Origin: a virus
DNA: 59,803 nt
Virus record (IMG/VR): IMGVR_UViG_3300032285_002123
Coordinates: 1-59,803 of that record
Reading direction: 5' to 3' (one strand)
Below, piece after piece: positions 51,805-59,803 of the stretch (positions are counted from its first letter, which is position 1; each line of letters starts with the position of its first letter). The notes beneath the pieces were generated by a model, which saw nothing but the letters and a program-made list of their open reading frames with translations, ran no database searches and was not told the origin of the DNA. The translations under genes were made by a program, and so were the position numbers.

Positions 51805-51836
51805 ATACCCCAGGTAAAAAGCCTGGGGTATTTTTT
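51805..51836 (+). terminator. strong terminator of the peptidase cassette
   Basis: A perfect 10-bp stem ATACCCCAGG/CCTGGGGTAT, loop TAAAAAG, then TTTTT. It also folds on the minus strand and may end transcription from the convergent tail gene at 51838. Confidence 0.92.
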
Positions 51837-51837
51837 A

Positions 51838-52323
51838 TTAAGAAGAAATATGTTTATGACCAATACTTGTCCAAGATAAAGATTTTTCATCCCATAAATA
51901 AACATTGTTATCTGATGGCATTGCTGTAGGTGCTTTCCAAATAAATTTTTCATTATCAAATGACCAAGATGGGAATGGTTGTCCTGTATTTCCTACTTGA
52001 AAAACAAAATCTTTTTCAAACGTATCTTTACCATAAATAACAGATATTGAAATTTTATAAGATTTGTTTGGTTCAATTATATTTAAATGTTCAGAAATTA
52101 AATAATCTTGGTCAGTTGAAGCAAAAAAAACATTGTTTTCTGGATAACTGTTTTCTGAAATATTTTTTTCTTCATCAAAAAGTTTATAGCTAAAACTAAA
52201 AGGATTTTCAAATTCTGTATTTTTATTAGCACCAAAAAATATATCTAATATTGGTGCAATTATTTCATCAGGATTTGAAGAAAAATTAATACTTTTATTT
52301 TTAACATCAATAAATATTTTCAT
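51838..52323 (-). CDS. small tail-associated protein
   Basis: This 161-aa protein ends with PFPSWSFDNEKFIWKAPTA and YLWDEKSLSWTS, a Trp-rich motif common in small phage structural or fibre-chaperone proteins. It is coupled to the Gly-rich protein (TAATG) and lies last before the plus-strand cassette. Confidence 0.65.
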   Translation of the reverse strand: MKIFIDVKNKSINFSSNPDEIIAPILDIFFGANKNTEFENPFSFSYKLFDEEKNISENSYPENNVFFASTDQDYLISEHLNIIEPNKSYKISISVIYGKDTFEKDFVFQVGNTGQPFPSWSFDNEKFIWKAPTAMPSDNNVYLWDEKSLSWTSIGHKHISS

Positions 52324-53330
52324 TATAGACTCCTATCTACTGGGTAATAAATAATAACTTGTCCAGATGCTCCACCATAATTATCTGTTTGATAATAATC
52401 CCTGTTTCCGTTGTGACCACCCATACCGCTATTAGCAGATATTGTTGGTAAGCCATATCCAAACCAATATTGAGGACCATTAGTATTGGCATCCCCACCA
52501 CGACCAAAACTACCAAATGTTGTAGATTTAGCGGAACCACCCTGGAGTAGGTATTGTTGAATACCACCACCGAGTCCATAGCTAACAATGGATGGTGAAC
52601 CACCAGCACCACCACCAGCACCACCAGAAGCAACGTTATCATTTCCAGTTGGATTATAGTTATAAGGAGAAATTAGACCTCCTTGTCCAGAATAACCTTG
52701 TCCAGATGTTCCACTTCCTGCACCTCCTATGACATAGGTTGGTACATTATCATTAAGGGCTGCATACCCTCCTCCACCAGAACCACCATTTCCACCAGAT
52801 GTTGCCCATACACCATATCCAGTAGCCCATCCTCCATAGTACTGTCCTCCATGGCCTCCACCACTTACTGAAATAAGTGTCGATCCACCATTTGAAATAG
52901 AACTACTTCCACCATCTTGAGCATATGTGTTTACAATATTACCTTTGTTTCCACCTGCACCAACATTGACAGAGTAAGAAGTGTTGTTGCTAGATGACAA
53001 TATTATTGTTGTTTCTACAACACCCCCACCACCGCCAGCACCACCGTAGAAGTAGTCCTGACCGTCTGAACCATCTCCGTTATAAAATGCAGATAGTCCA
53101 GCTCCTCCACCTCCGCCGACGAGCATTACATTAACTTTTCCACTAGTTGTACCAATAGTATTAACCGTAAAAGTTGTAGTACCAGTATTTGTAAAAACAT
53201 GTTTTATACATGGAATTCCATTTATAGAAACTGGTTGTGCTAAACTTCCATAAACAGTTCCACCAGTGGCAGAAATAGGAACGAATGTCTTATACCCTGA
53301 AGCCAAAAGTGATTGTACAATGCCTGTCAT
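52323..53330 (-). CDS. glycine-rich adhesin-like tail protein
   Basis: This 335-aa protein contains runs of Gly (VMLVGGGGGAG, YGGAGGGGG, GSGGGGY, GGAGGGAGG) separated by variable loops, ending SGQVIIYYPVD. It resembles Gly-rich receptor-binding proteins of phage tails in which loops contact the host. The N-terminal beta part (residues 1-75) is probably the anchoring domain. It is coupled to the fibre gene upstream (TAATG). Confidence 0.75.
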   Translation of the reverse strand: MTGIVQSLLASGYKTFVPISATGGTVYGSLAQPVSINGIPCIKHVFTNTGTTTFTVNTIGTTSGKVNVMLVGGGGGAGLSAFYNGDGSDGQDYFYGGAGGGGGVVETTIILSSSNNTSYSVNVGAGGNKGNIVNTYAQDGGSSSISNGGSTLISVSGGGHGGQYYGGWATGYGVWATSGGNGGSGGGGYAALNDNVPTYVIGGAGSGTSGQGYSGQGGLISPYNYNPTGNDNVASGGAGGGAGGSPSIVSYGLGGGIQQYLLQGGSAKSTTFGSFGRGGDANTNGPQYWFGYGLPTISANSGMGGHNGNRDYYQTDNYGGASGQVIIYYPVDRSL

Positions 53331-55210
53331 TATGATAATCCGTTTCCGCTAATAATCCAAAGTGTGGTGTTAATTTTTATAAGGGTTGCTACACCCCAAG
53401 CAGCTAGTGTTCTTGGTAAAGTTGTTGTTCCAGCTACCGAGAATACTAGTGTATCAGAATTTATGGTAATTGATGTAGAAACACCAGAACCGTTTACAAT
53501 TGTAATTGTAGATCCAATTGGGAAAGCAGTTACAGAGTTTGCTGGAATAGTTATGGTTTGACCAGTTGTTGTCATGTAAATGTGTTTACCAGCATCAGCT
53601 AGGGTGAGTGTATAAGATGCACTCTTTGAGTTTTGTGGAATACCCATGAATCCTACACCAGTTGCTGCTGTTGTTGCTGTTCCGTTTGATACCGTTGAAT
53701 CTGTGGCTAGAAGTGTTTTGTTTGTTGGAATTGTTGTTGAGTTTATAGTTACCCCAGCAATATCACTAATTGTGCTACCGAGTGCTTGTGATGTAGTTCC
53801 AAAAGTTATTGTTGAGTTTGAAAGTTTGTTATTCGCAATAGATCCTGTAAGCATTGCATTTGTAACTTTTCCAGTACCAATAGATGTTGCAAAAGATCCA
53901 GTTCCTGATCCAGTAACATCACCAGTCAAAGTTATTGTCTGATCACCTGTATTTGTTCCAGATGATGATCCTGAGTGTGTTCCAGAAATTGTTGCATCAT
54001 CAGAAACAGTTAAAAGTTTGCTTGTTGTACCACCAGAAATTGTAAACCCAGTTGATGCTGATGTAAGAGATAGTCCGTTATATGTTTTTCCAGTTAGTGC
54101 TGATGGTAAATCAGCATTAGAAATTATGTCCCAAACAGGTGTTTGAGCAGCAGTACCATTTCCTGTTTGTGAAATAAACTTTTTTGTTGATGTTGTATTT
54201 AGAATAAAGCTTGTTGTATCTGTTGCTGACTGATATGGAATTCCATATAATACTGAAGATCCACCAGACAGGTTGTCAGATTTAATTGCGTGATTTACTG
54301 CTGCTAGGGTAGCTGGGTTTGACCAGGTTGGTGCAGAATTTGAATTATAAGTTAAAACATATCCATTTGGAATACCGTCTATACTGACAAAAGATGTTGT
54401 GTTTGTAGCAGACTGATATGGAACAGTTCCAACTACTCCACCAGCAATATTTACTGCACCATTAGAATCAACAACGGTTGATCCATTAACCTTAAAACCT
54501 TTTCCAGATGCTAGATTTATGTTTTCAGATGATGTCCATGAGGAAGTTAGGTTTACCCAGTTAAAGGTTTTATCAGTTGTTCCTCTTAGTGTTATACCTC
54601 CACCATCAGCACCCATGTCTGTTGGTGATACCACAGCACTTAGTTCAATGTTTTTATCTTTTGCAACAATTGTTGTTGAGTTAACAGTTGTTGTTGTTCC
54701 ATTAACAGTAAGGTTTCCACCAACAGTAACATTTCCAGTTGTAGAAACAGATCCAGCTGCTACAGATGTAAGACCTGTTAGATCAGTTGTTGCTGTTGCT
54801 CCAAGGGTAATTGTTTTGTCACCAATTAGAACAGAAGAGTTTGAAAGCTTGCTATTTGCAATTGAGCCAGCAAGCATTGTATTTGTAACGGTTGCAGTAT
54901 CTCCAGAACTTATCAAAGTACCTGCGGTTGTTGGCAGGGTAATGTTTACAGTACCACCCTGAATAAGAGATGTATTTCCAACCTTAGTTGTTCCTGTTGG
55001 AAGTGTTACAGTTCCAGTAAAAGTAGGACTGTCAATATTTGCCTTTAAATTTGTTAATGATGTTAAATAACCAGCAACAGATGATGTGTCTGGACTTAAT
55101 GAATTTTTTGATTGTCCAAAGTGATAAATCAAAAATGCGTCTTGAATATTTGCAGGATCGTCAAGTGATGGATAATATATAGAAAAAGGTGAATTTGACA
55201 GCGTAGGCAT
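53330..55210 (-). CDS. modular tail fibre
   Basis: This 626-aa fibre has beta-helical repeats with the pattern G-T-V-T-L...SGDTATVTNTMLAGSIANSKLSNS, repeated twice (near residues 100 and 430). The C-terminal ~125 residues are homologous to the end of the collagen-like fibre at 58581 ([28 protein letters not shown]). No RBS; TATAAT lies six bases before the ATG, so the mRNA is probably leaderless. Confidence 0.82.
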   Translation of the reverse strand: MPTLSNSPFSIYYPSLDDPANIQDAFLIYHFGQSKNSLSPDTSSVAGYLTSLTNLKANIDSPTFTGTVTLPTGTTKVGNTSLIQGGTVNITLPTTAGTLISSGDTATVTNTMLAGSIANSKLSNSSVLIGDKTITLGATATTDLTGLTSVAAGSVSTTGNVTVGGNLTVNGTTTTVNSTTIVAKDKNIELSAVVSPTDMGADGGGITLRGTTDKTFNWVNLTSSWTSSENINLASGKGFKVNGSTVVDSNGAVNIAGGVVGTVPYQSATNTTSFVSIDGIPNGYVLTYNSNSAPTWSNPATLAAVNHAIKSDNLSGGSSVLYGIPYQSATDTTSFILNTTSTKKFISQTGNGTAAQTPVWDIISNADLPSALTGKTYNGLSLTSASTGFTISGGTTSKLLTVSDDATISGTHSGSSSGTNTGDQTITLTGDVTGSGTGSFATSIGTGKVTNAMLTGSIANNKLSNSTITFGTTSQALGSTISDIAGVTINSTTIPTNKTLLATDSTVSNGTATTAATGVGFMGIPQNSKSASYTLTLADAGKHIYMTTTGQTITIPANSVTAFPIGSTITIVNGSGVSTSITINSDTLVFSVAGTTTLPRTLAAWGVATLIKINTTLWIISGNGLS

Positions 55211-55216
55211 AAATTA

Positions 55217-55225
55217 ATTATAACA
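55217..55225 (-). promoter_or_regulatory. extended -10 promoter for fibre gene
   Basis: TGT-TATAAT (hexamer 55217-55222) lies six bases before ATG 55210. Confidence 0.6.
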
Positions 55226-55228
55226 TAA

Positions 55229-56278
55229 CTACTGTTTTGCTAAGTAAAAGTTTAAATTATTAATAAGTCTTTGATCAGATGGGTTTAGCTCTACCGCTTT
55301 TTTACCATACTTTACCGCTTCTTTATTTTTATTTAAATTAAAAGCTGCAATAGATGCATAGTCATATGGCAAACTTCCCCAAGCAAAATCTTCACAAAGA
55401 TAATCAAGTGGTTTTTCTTTTACTTTAATAGCTTGCTCAGAATATTTAAAACAGTTTTTCCATTCCTCTTTTTCATAGTAATATTGTGCTAATTCTACTA
55501 AGACTTCTCTTCTGTTTCCATCTTCTTTTAATGCCCCCAGCAAATATTCTTCTGCAAGTTCTGGTGTACATTTAGCAAGGTATCTATAAGATGCTGCACG
55601 TTCTGCACTCCAAAGTGCTGTTGGAAGCCCTAGGTGACGTTTAAACTCATTAGCAGCCTGTTCTAGCTGACCATAAAAGAATAGTTCACGAGCATAGTAA
55701 AAAGCATTTCTATCATCATAAGGATCTTCTTTTACAGATGCTTCAAGAAGTGGAAGATATTGTGATCTTGGTTTTGAATTGTCTGGGTGATGATGAATTT
55801 CTAGACCAACCCACTCTTGAACCTCTTCAATTCTGTCTGCTGTGATTACTTCATGAACTGGATGTCTCCAGCGGTATCCATGACGAGCATGAATCTTATC
55901 TCCACCATATTCTAACCCTGGTGTTCCATCTTCATTCCATGACCAAGTATATTTGTATCTTGGACGAGTTGTTTCTTCCTTAATACCTTCAAGTTTTTCA
56001 CGCCATCCGTCAATAAGGATTTCATCCATATCAAGTGCAATACAGATATCAATATCGTTTGGAAGAAGTGCGAGAGCTACATTTCTAGCATCATCAAAAC
56101 GCCAAGGTTTAATAGATACTGGAAAAACTTTGATGCCTAGCTTCTTTGCTACCTCAACAGTCTTGTCTGTTGATCCTGTGTCTGCAATAAGAATGTAATC
56201 AGCATCTTTGGCTGAGTTATACCATCTTTCAACAAACTGTTCTTCATTTAGTGCAATTGTATAAACTGCTATTTTCAT
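55229..56278 (-). CDS. GT2 glycosyltransferase with TPR-like C-terminus
   Basis: Residues 1-200 match the GT2 fold: N11-E-E, D33-T-G-S-T-D, and the metal-binding D83-M-D85. Residues 200-349 form TPR-like helical repeats (YYEKEEWKNCFKYSEQAI, AFNLNKNKEAVKYGKKAVELNPSD). It would transfer a sugar, perhaps to a virion protein or a host surface polymer. It lies between fibre genes, hinting at fibre glycosylation; acceptor unknown. Its leadered promoter follows the holin terminator. Confidence 0.85.
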   Translation of the reverse strand: MKIAVYTIALNEEQFVERWYNSAKDADYILIADTGSTDKTVEVAKKLGIKVFPVSIKPWRFDDARNVALALLPNDIDICIALDMDEILIDGWREKLEGIKEETTRPRYKYTWSWNEDGTPGLEYGGDKIHARHGYRWRHPVHEVITADRIEEVQEWVGLEIHHHPDNSKPRSQYLPLLEASVKEDPYDDRNAFYYARELFFYGQLEQAANEFKRHLGLPTALWSAERAASYRYLAKCTPELAEEYLLGALKEDGNRREVLVELAQYYYEKEEWKNCFKYSEQAIKVKEKPLDYLCEDFAWGSLPYDYASIAAFNLNKNKEAVKYGKKAVELNPSDQRLINNLNFYLAKQ

Positions 56279-56302
56279 TGTTCTCTCTTACTCTAGATTT
56301 CT

Positions 56303-56311
56303 ATTATAGCA
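56303..56311 (-). promoter_or_regulatory. extended -10 promoter for glycosyltransferase
   Basis: TGC-TATAAT (hexamer 56303-56308) directly follows the holin terminator. The GAGAG ribosome site and ATG are about 25 nt downstream. Confidence 0.55.
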
Positions 56312-56312
56312 A

Positions 56313-56343
56313 ATAAAAATACCCCCAGATTTTCTGAGGGTAT
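56313..56343 (-). terminator. intrinsic terminator after holin gene
   Basis: An 11-bp stem ATACCCTCAGA/TCTGGGGGTAT (one wobble) with an AAA loop is followed by TTTTATT on the minus strand. Confidence 0.88.
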
Positions 56344-56359
56344 CTTTAATTAAAAGTTA

Positions 56360-56593
56360 TTAGTCTACTGGTGTTTCAGCAGGAATAACTGGGCTAGCTG
56401 GTAGCACTGCAACAATACTTGTTAGAATTGAAATTACAGCAGCTAGAATTGATGAACTAAGAACTGGAACCCATGAAACATCAAGAATTCCAGCAATACC
56501 TGTTACAGTGATTGCTGAAAGAAGTGTTTGGATAAAAGTTTTAAGTGCTCGCTCTCCAGAATATAGCCAGAATGATTTCTTAAAAATAGTCAT
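56360..56593 (-). CDS. r1t-type holin
   Basis: This 77-aa protein has FWLYSGERALKTFIQTLLS, the W...ERA..TF pattern of r1t-like holins, followed by two hydrophobic segments (about 20-40 and 46-66) split by VSW. It would form membrane lesions that let the endolysin reach peptidoglycan. AGGAGG precedes the ATG. Holin and endolysin are about 52 kb apart. Confidence 0.85.
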   Translation of the reverse strand: MTIFKKSFWLYSGERALKTFIQTLLSAITVTGIAGILDVSWVPVLSSSILAAVISILTSIVAVLPASPVIPAETPVD

Positions 56594-56611
56594 AAGACCT
56601 CCTTTATTTTA

Positions 56612-56620
56612 ATTATAGCA
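56612..56620 (-). promoter_or_regulatory. extended -10 promoter for holin
   Basis: TGC-TATAAT (hexamer 56612-56617) lies 18 nt before the ATG, with AGGAGG in between. It gives the holin its own transcript. Confidence 0.5.
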
Positions 56621-56875
56621 TTAAGATGTTGGTGTGCTAGTATTTGAATCTACTGGTTGATATGATACTGTTGTTTGCTGTGGAAGTTGCTCTACAGGAA
56701 TTCCATTAATTTCATCTGGAACCTCTTCCCAGGTTGCTGATGGTTCTAATTCTGAAATTGCTGAAACATTTTTATCTAAAATTGATTTAAAATGATCAAT
56801 TGAATTTTGTGCCATCCAATTTTCTTGTTCTAGTTTTTGAATGATTTCTGCAATTTGATTTGTTGGTTTTTTCAT
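56621..56875 (-). CDS. hypothetical coiled-coil protein upstream of holin
   Basis: This 84-aa protein has a coiled-coil N-terminal half (NQIAEIIQKLEQENWMAQ) and a Pro/Thr/Ser-rich tail. TTAGGAGG precedes the ATG. It lies between fibre and holin genes and could be a fibre chaperone or a lysis regulator; not decided. Confidence 0.65.
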   Translation of the reverse strand: MKKPTNQIAEIIQKLEQENWMAQNSIDHFKSILDKNVSAISELEPSATWEEVPDEINGIPVEQLPQQTTVSYQPVDSNTSTPTS

Positions 56876-56899
56876 TTTTTCCTCCTAATTAATACTACA

Positions 56900-58528
56900 C
56901 TAAATTTTTATTATGTGGTTTACTACTAGATATGGTGGCAAATTATTTATAGCAGTAGCATTAAGACCAGAACCACCATCTGTAGTAAAGCTGTGAGTGT
57001 GGTTTGCGCTAGCTCCTCCAGATGTTCCACCCCAGTTGTGAGCGTGAGAACCTGCGTTACCAGATGTACGACCAGTAGCACCAGTACGAAGAACACCGTT
57101 ACCGTCTGTGTTGTACTGCGTTGTTCGGTAGTTATCTGTTGTGGTATTAGGGACAGAGTGGTTGTGATCACCTTGAGTATCAGTAGTACCACTTGTATAG
57201 TGAGTGTGATCAGCACTTACAGTTCCTGTTGTACCAGAGTGAGTGTGGCTTGGCAGGTTTGTTGCTGACAAAACTACCGTTTCATCTCCACCGCTACCAG
57301 CTAATGTTTTTGCTGTAACACCATTACCAGAAGGTGCTGTTCCTGCACCCACAGCTACACGACCAGAAAGGTTTGGCAGGTTAAATGTAGTTGATCCATC
57401 ACCAGTACCATAAGTAGTACCAATTACTGCATACAATGCTGCATAAACTGTACGAGAAACAGCATTTCCATTACAAAGAAGCCATCCTGTTGGAGCACCT
57501 GTTGCAGTTGCTGTTCCAGATGTTACTGTTTGTGTAACTGCTCCTGCAAATTGCATCAAACAACCTGTAGGAACAAAAGCATTTGTTGTTGTTTGGTTTG
57601 CTGGTGATCCACCAACATAAGATGATGTTGTTGTTGAAATTGTTGACCACTGTGTATTATAGTTTGTACTATCAATTTTTGTAAGTGCTTGACCAGCAGT
57701 TCCACCAGAAGCAACTCCAGCACCTGTTGCCCCTGTTGCACCAGGAAGACCTGTACCTGTTGTCATCAGAGCAGCTGAGAAGAATGTTCCTTGACCATTA
57801 GTGTTTCCACCCCACTGAAGAGTTTGAGATGTAGTATTTCCTGTATAAGCTGTAAAGTCTATATAGTCAGTTGTACCATTTAGATATGCCAACTTTGTTG
57901 CATTTTGATATGTAGCTTGGCTAGTGGTGGTTGGAATTTGACTAATAGCAATTGTGTTACCGTTTTTACGAATTTGAATGTTAGTTTGATTGTTAGTTAC
58001 CGCAGCAACAGTCCACCAAGTTTGAAGTGTTAAGTTATAGTAACCAGCAATTGTTGGGGTAAACTTTTTAGTTGATGCATTCCACCAACTGTTTGGATCA
58101 AAATCTGATACAAATGGCAAAACAAGGTCAGCTCCACTGGTTACAACTGTATCAGCAGACAAGCGTCCTTGAGATACAGCATTTGTTGAAGAAATATTTG
58201 CACTTGGTCCAGTAGGTCCTGTAGGACCTGTTGGTCCAGTAGGTCCAGTAACTGTAGAAGCTGCACCAGTAGGGCCAGTAGATCCAGTTGAACCTGTTGG
58301 ACCTGTTGGACCAGTAGGTCCAGTAGATCCTGTTGGTCCAGTAACTGTAGAAGCTGCACCAGTAGCACCTGTAGGACCAGTAGGTCCAGTAGATCCTGTT
58401 GGACCAGTAACCATAGAAGCTGCACCTGTAGGACCTGTGGGTCCTGTAGGACCTGTTGGTCCAATTGGTCCATTTATAATAGGCTTCCATGTACCAGAAG
58501 TAGAGTCATAATACTTTGCTACTGACAT
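56900..58528 (-). CDS. collagen-like tail fibre with tail-collar domain
   Basis: This 542-aa fibre has a Gly-Pro-Thr collagen-like stalk (residues 20-108), a C1q/TNF-like beta domain (110-255), and a phage tail collar domain near 330-400 ([23 protein letters not shown], then [10 protein letters not shown]). A His/Gly-rich C-terminal end ([20 protein letters not shown]) follows, typical of trimeric fibre tips with metal-bound His columns. A 5-codon ORF ends two bases before its ATG. Confidence 0.9.
   Translation of the reverse strand: MSVAKYYDSTSGTWKPIINGPIGPTGPTGPTGPTGAASMVTGPTGSTGPTGPTGATGAASTVTGPTGSTGPTGPTGPTGSTGSTGPTGAASTVTGPTGPTGPTGPTGPSANISSTNAVSQGRLSADTVVTSGADLVLPFVSDFDPNSWWNASTKKFTPTIAGYYNLTLQTWWTVAAVTNNQTNIQIRKNGNTIAISQIPTTTSQATYQNATKLAYLNGTTDYIDFTAYTGNTTSQTLQWGGNTNGQGTFFSAALMTTGTGLPGATGATGAGVASGGTAGQALTKIDSTNYNTQWSTISTTTSSYVGGSPANQTTTNAFVPTGCLMQFAGAVTQTVTSGTATATGAPTGWLLCNGNAVSRTVYAALYAVIGTTYGTGDGSTTFNLPNLSGRVAVGAGTAPSGNGVTAKTLAGSGGDETVVLSATNLPSHTHSGTTGTVSADHTHYTSGTTDTQGDHNHSVPNTTTDNYRTTQYNTDGNGVLRTGATGRTSGNAGSHAHNWGGTSGGASANHTHSFTTDGGSGLNATAINNLPPYLVVNHIIKI
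58205..58471 (-). repeat. collagen-like Gly-Pro-Thr repeat tract
   Basis: About 29 Gly-x-x triplets, mostly GPT, are punctuated by a GAAS-[TM]-V-T-G unit three times. The DNA repeats in 9-nt units with GGA/GGT, CCT/CCA and ACA/ACT codons. Confidence 0.9.
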
Positions 58529-58530
58529 GA

Positions 58531-58548
58531 TTACTTTTTAAACTCCAT
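58531..58548 (-). CDS. 5-codon leader ORF (MEFKK)
   Basis: ATG 58548 starts MEFKK-stop, ending two bases before the fibre ATG. A TATACT box is 7 bases before this mini-ORF, so the mini-ORF itself would be leaderless. The fibre gene has no well-spaced ribosome site of its own, which suggests reinitiation. Confidence 0.4.
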   Translation of the reverse strand: MEFKK

Positions 58549-58555
58549 ATAATTA

Positions 58556-58564
58556 AGTATACAC
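58556..58564 (-). promoter_or_regulatory. -10 promoter before collagen-like fibre
   Basis: TATACT (58556-58561), preceded by GTG, lies in the gap between two fibre genes and 7 bases before the MEFKK ORF. Confidence 0.45.
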
Positions 58565-58580
58565 TAATCAAAAGTTTTTA

Positions 58581-59803
58581 TTAAGTTAATCCATTACCGC
58601 CGATAATCCACGAAGTGGATGTAATTTTAACAATGGTAGCCATACCATATGAAGCTAAGTTTCTTGATCCTGTTGAACCAGCTACTGCAAAAATCAAAGT
58701 ATCTCCACAAGCAATTGTTGTAGAAACACTACCTGCATTAATAATTGATATTGTTGTTCCAATTGGAAATGCTACAGATGAGTTTGCAGGAATGGTAATT
58801 GTTTGACCGCTTGCTGTTACATAAATGTGTTTTCCAGCGTCACCAATTCCAAGGGTATATGAAGCACTCTTTGATAATTGTGGCATACCCATAAATCCAA
58901 CACCACTAGCACCAGTAGTAGTATTACCATCAAGTACCGTTGAAGAATTTAGCCATGTTGAACCGTTATATTGAACTACTTGTCCAGAAGCAGGAGATGT
59001 TATTGCTACGTCAGAAAGATCGTCAAAAGCTGTCTGTCCTCCAGTTACAGTTGTGTCCATCCAAATAACAGATGTATTTGTTGGAGCGGTTGTTTGAGAA
59101 ACTATTCCAGCATACCCTGTTGGACCTGTGGTTCCAGTTGGTCCAATTGGTCCTGTTGGACCTGTAGGACCTGTTGCACCATTGTTTCCAGGAATACCTT
59201 GAATACCTTGTGAACCTGTTGGACCTGTAGGTCCTGTTGGACCAGTTGGTCCTGTAGGACCTTGTGATCCAGTAGGACCAGTTACTGTTGATGCTGCACC
59301 TGTTGCTCCAGTTGGTCCAGTAGGACCTGTTGGTCCCTGTGGACCTGTAGGACCTGTATTTCCAATACTTCCTTGAATACCTTGTATACCTTGAATACCT
59401 TGAGAACCTGTAGGACCTGTAGGACCCTGTGGACCTATTGGACCTGTAACTGTTGATGCAGCACCAGTAGCACCAGTTGGTCCCAATGCTCCTGTAGGTC
59501 CTGTAGGTCCAGTTGGTCCTTGTGATCCAGTTGGTCCTGTAACATTACTTGCAGCACCAGTAGCACCTGTAGGTCCAGTTGGTCCTATAGAACCAGTAGG
59601 ACCAGTTGCACCTGTTGGTCCAAGTTGTGTGTACATAACCTGTACTGCTGTTGCAATTACACCAGGAGTACGAGGGGTGATTGGAGTAGTACCAGCAGCA
59701 ATAGTTTCAATAGCAACTGATGTTGATTCTGCTTGCCACCAAAATTCAAGGTAGTCATTAGCAGCAAGAGTCATAACAAAATTAACTGTTTCAATTATTT
59801 GAC
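58581..59803 (-). CDS. collagen-like tail fibre (partial, 5' end outside window)
   Basis: The frame stays open past ATG 59774 to the right edge, reading Q-I-I-E-T-V-N-F-V before it. No ribosome site precedes that ATG, so the true start lies outside. The visible part has a C1q-like edge ([12 protein letters not shown]), a long Gly-x-x stalk, and a C-terminal ~123-aa module shared with the fibre at 53330. Likely a trimeric adsorption fibre. Confidence 0.85.
   Translation of the reverse strand, partial: QIIETVNFVMTLAANDYLEFWWQAESTSVAIETIAAGTTPITPRTPGVIATAVQVMYTQLGPTGATGPTGSIGPTGPTGATGAASNVTGPTGSQGPTGPTGPTGALGPTGATGAASTVTGPIGPQGPTGPTGSQGIQGIQGIQGSIGNTGPTGPQGPTGPTGPTGATGAASTVTGPTGSQGPTGPTGPTGPTGPTGSQGIQGIPGNNGATGPTGPTGPIGPTGTTGPTGYAGIVSQTTAPTNTSVIWMDTTVTGGQTAFDDLSDVAITSPASGQVVQYNGSTWLNSSTVLDGNTTTGASGVGFMGMPQLSKSASYTLGIGDAGKHIYVTASGQTITIPANSSVAFPIGTTISIINAGSVSTTIACGDTLIFAVAGSTGSRNLASYGMATIVKITSTSWIIGGNGLT
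59106..59621 (-). repeat. long collagen-like repeat tract
   Basis: About 57 Gly-x-x triplets, mainly GPT with [13 protein letters not shown] and GAASTVTG interruptions. The interruptions recur in the neighbouring fibre, suggesting duplication and recombination between the two genes. Confidence 0.9.

Noticed and set aside
58205-59621. Short regularly spaced DNA repeats, CRISPR-like at first sight
   Set aside because: They are 9-nt codon repeats encoding Gly-x-x triplets in two intact fibre frames; there are no unique spacers of constant length.

Overview
This window is a stretch of a tailed (siphovirus-type) bacteriophage genome, about 60 kb of AT-rich DNA, densely packed and coded almost entirely on the minus strand. 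It carries a WhiB-like Fe-S protein, a family essentially confined to Actinobacteria and their phages. It also has many small conserved proteins of the kind seen in actinobacteriophages and many promoters placed to give leaderless mRNAs. The low GC content suggests a low-GC actinobacterial host, such as planktonic freshwater Actinobacteria; that host is an inference. No integrase, repressor or attachment site is visible, so the sequence shows a lytic lifestyle or at least no lysogeny module. Both ends of the window cut through genes: a Dps-like gene at the left and a collagen-like fibre gene at the right.

In the direction of minus-strand transcription (right to left) the layout is as follows. 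At 59.8-51.8 kb lies an adsorption and lysis block: two collagen-like fibres, an r1t-type holin, a GT2 glycosyltransferase with TPR-like repeats, a modular fibre, a Gly-rich adhesin-like protein and a small tail protein. At 51.0-51.8 kb there is a lone plus-strand cassette with its own promoter, two hairpins, a 32-aa leader ORF, a secreted NlpC/P60 peptidase and a strong terminator. At 50.9-37.7 kb come a LamG-like structural protein, portal, S78-like protease/scaffold, major capsid protein, connectors, tail terminator, tail tube and two paralogous tail-assembly chaperones. At 37.7-23.6 kb follow the tape measure protein and tail-tip and minor tail proteins.

At 23.6-12.3 kb lies the replication and recombination block: DnaB-like helicase, DnaG-like primase, zinc-containing ssDNA-binding protein, DNA polymerase III alpha, MazG-like protein, RecA, a PD-(D/E)XK-like protein, a Cas4/RecB-like nuclease and a RuvC-like resolvase, interrupted by an HNH endonuclease. 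The terminase subunits (11.1-8.8 kb) sit about 34 kb from the portal gene. Class Ib ribonucleotide reductase (nrdI-nrdE-nrdF) follows, then a three-tRNA cluster (Gly, Thr, Tyr) behind a near-perfect sigma70-type promoter. The block ends with the M15-type endolysin and an accessory string of small genes (FmdB-like zinc ribbon, SLOG-like, deaminase, WhiB, Dps).

The genes form long runs coupled by 1-20 nt overlaps. The runs are broken by a few intrinsic terminators (after the endolysin, tail tube, major capsid, NlpC/P60 and holin genes) and restarted by extended -10 promoters of the form TGn-TATAMT. At least seven of these place the -10 hexamer exactly six bases before the start codon. The points most worth following up are the plus-strand peptidase cassette with its leader ORF, the leaderless promoter family, the duplicated tail chaperones, and two unusual replication proteins (RecA with an A-K-S P-loop and a gp32-like zinc SSB).
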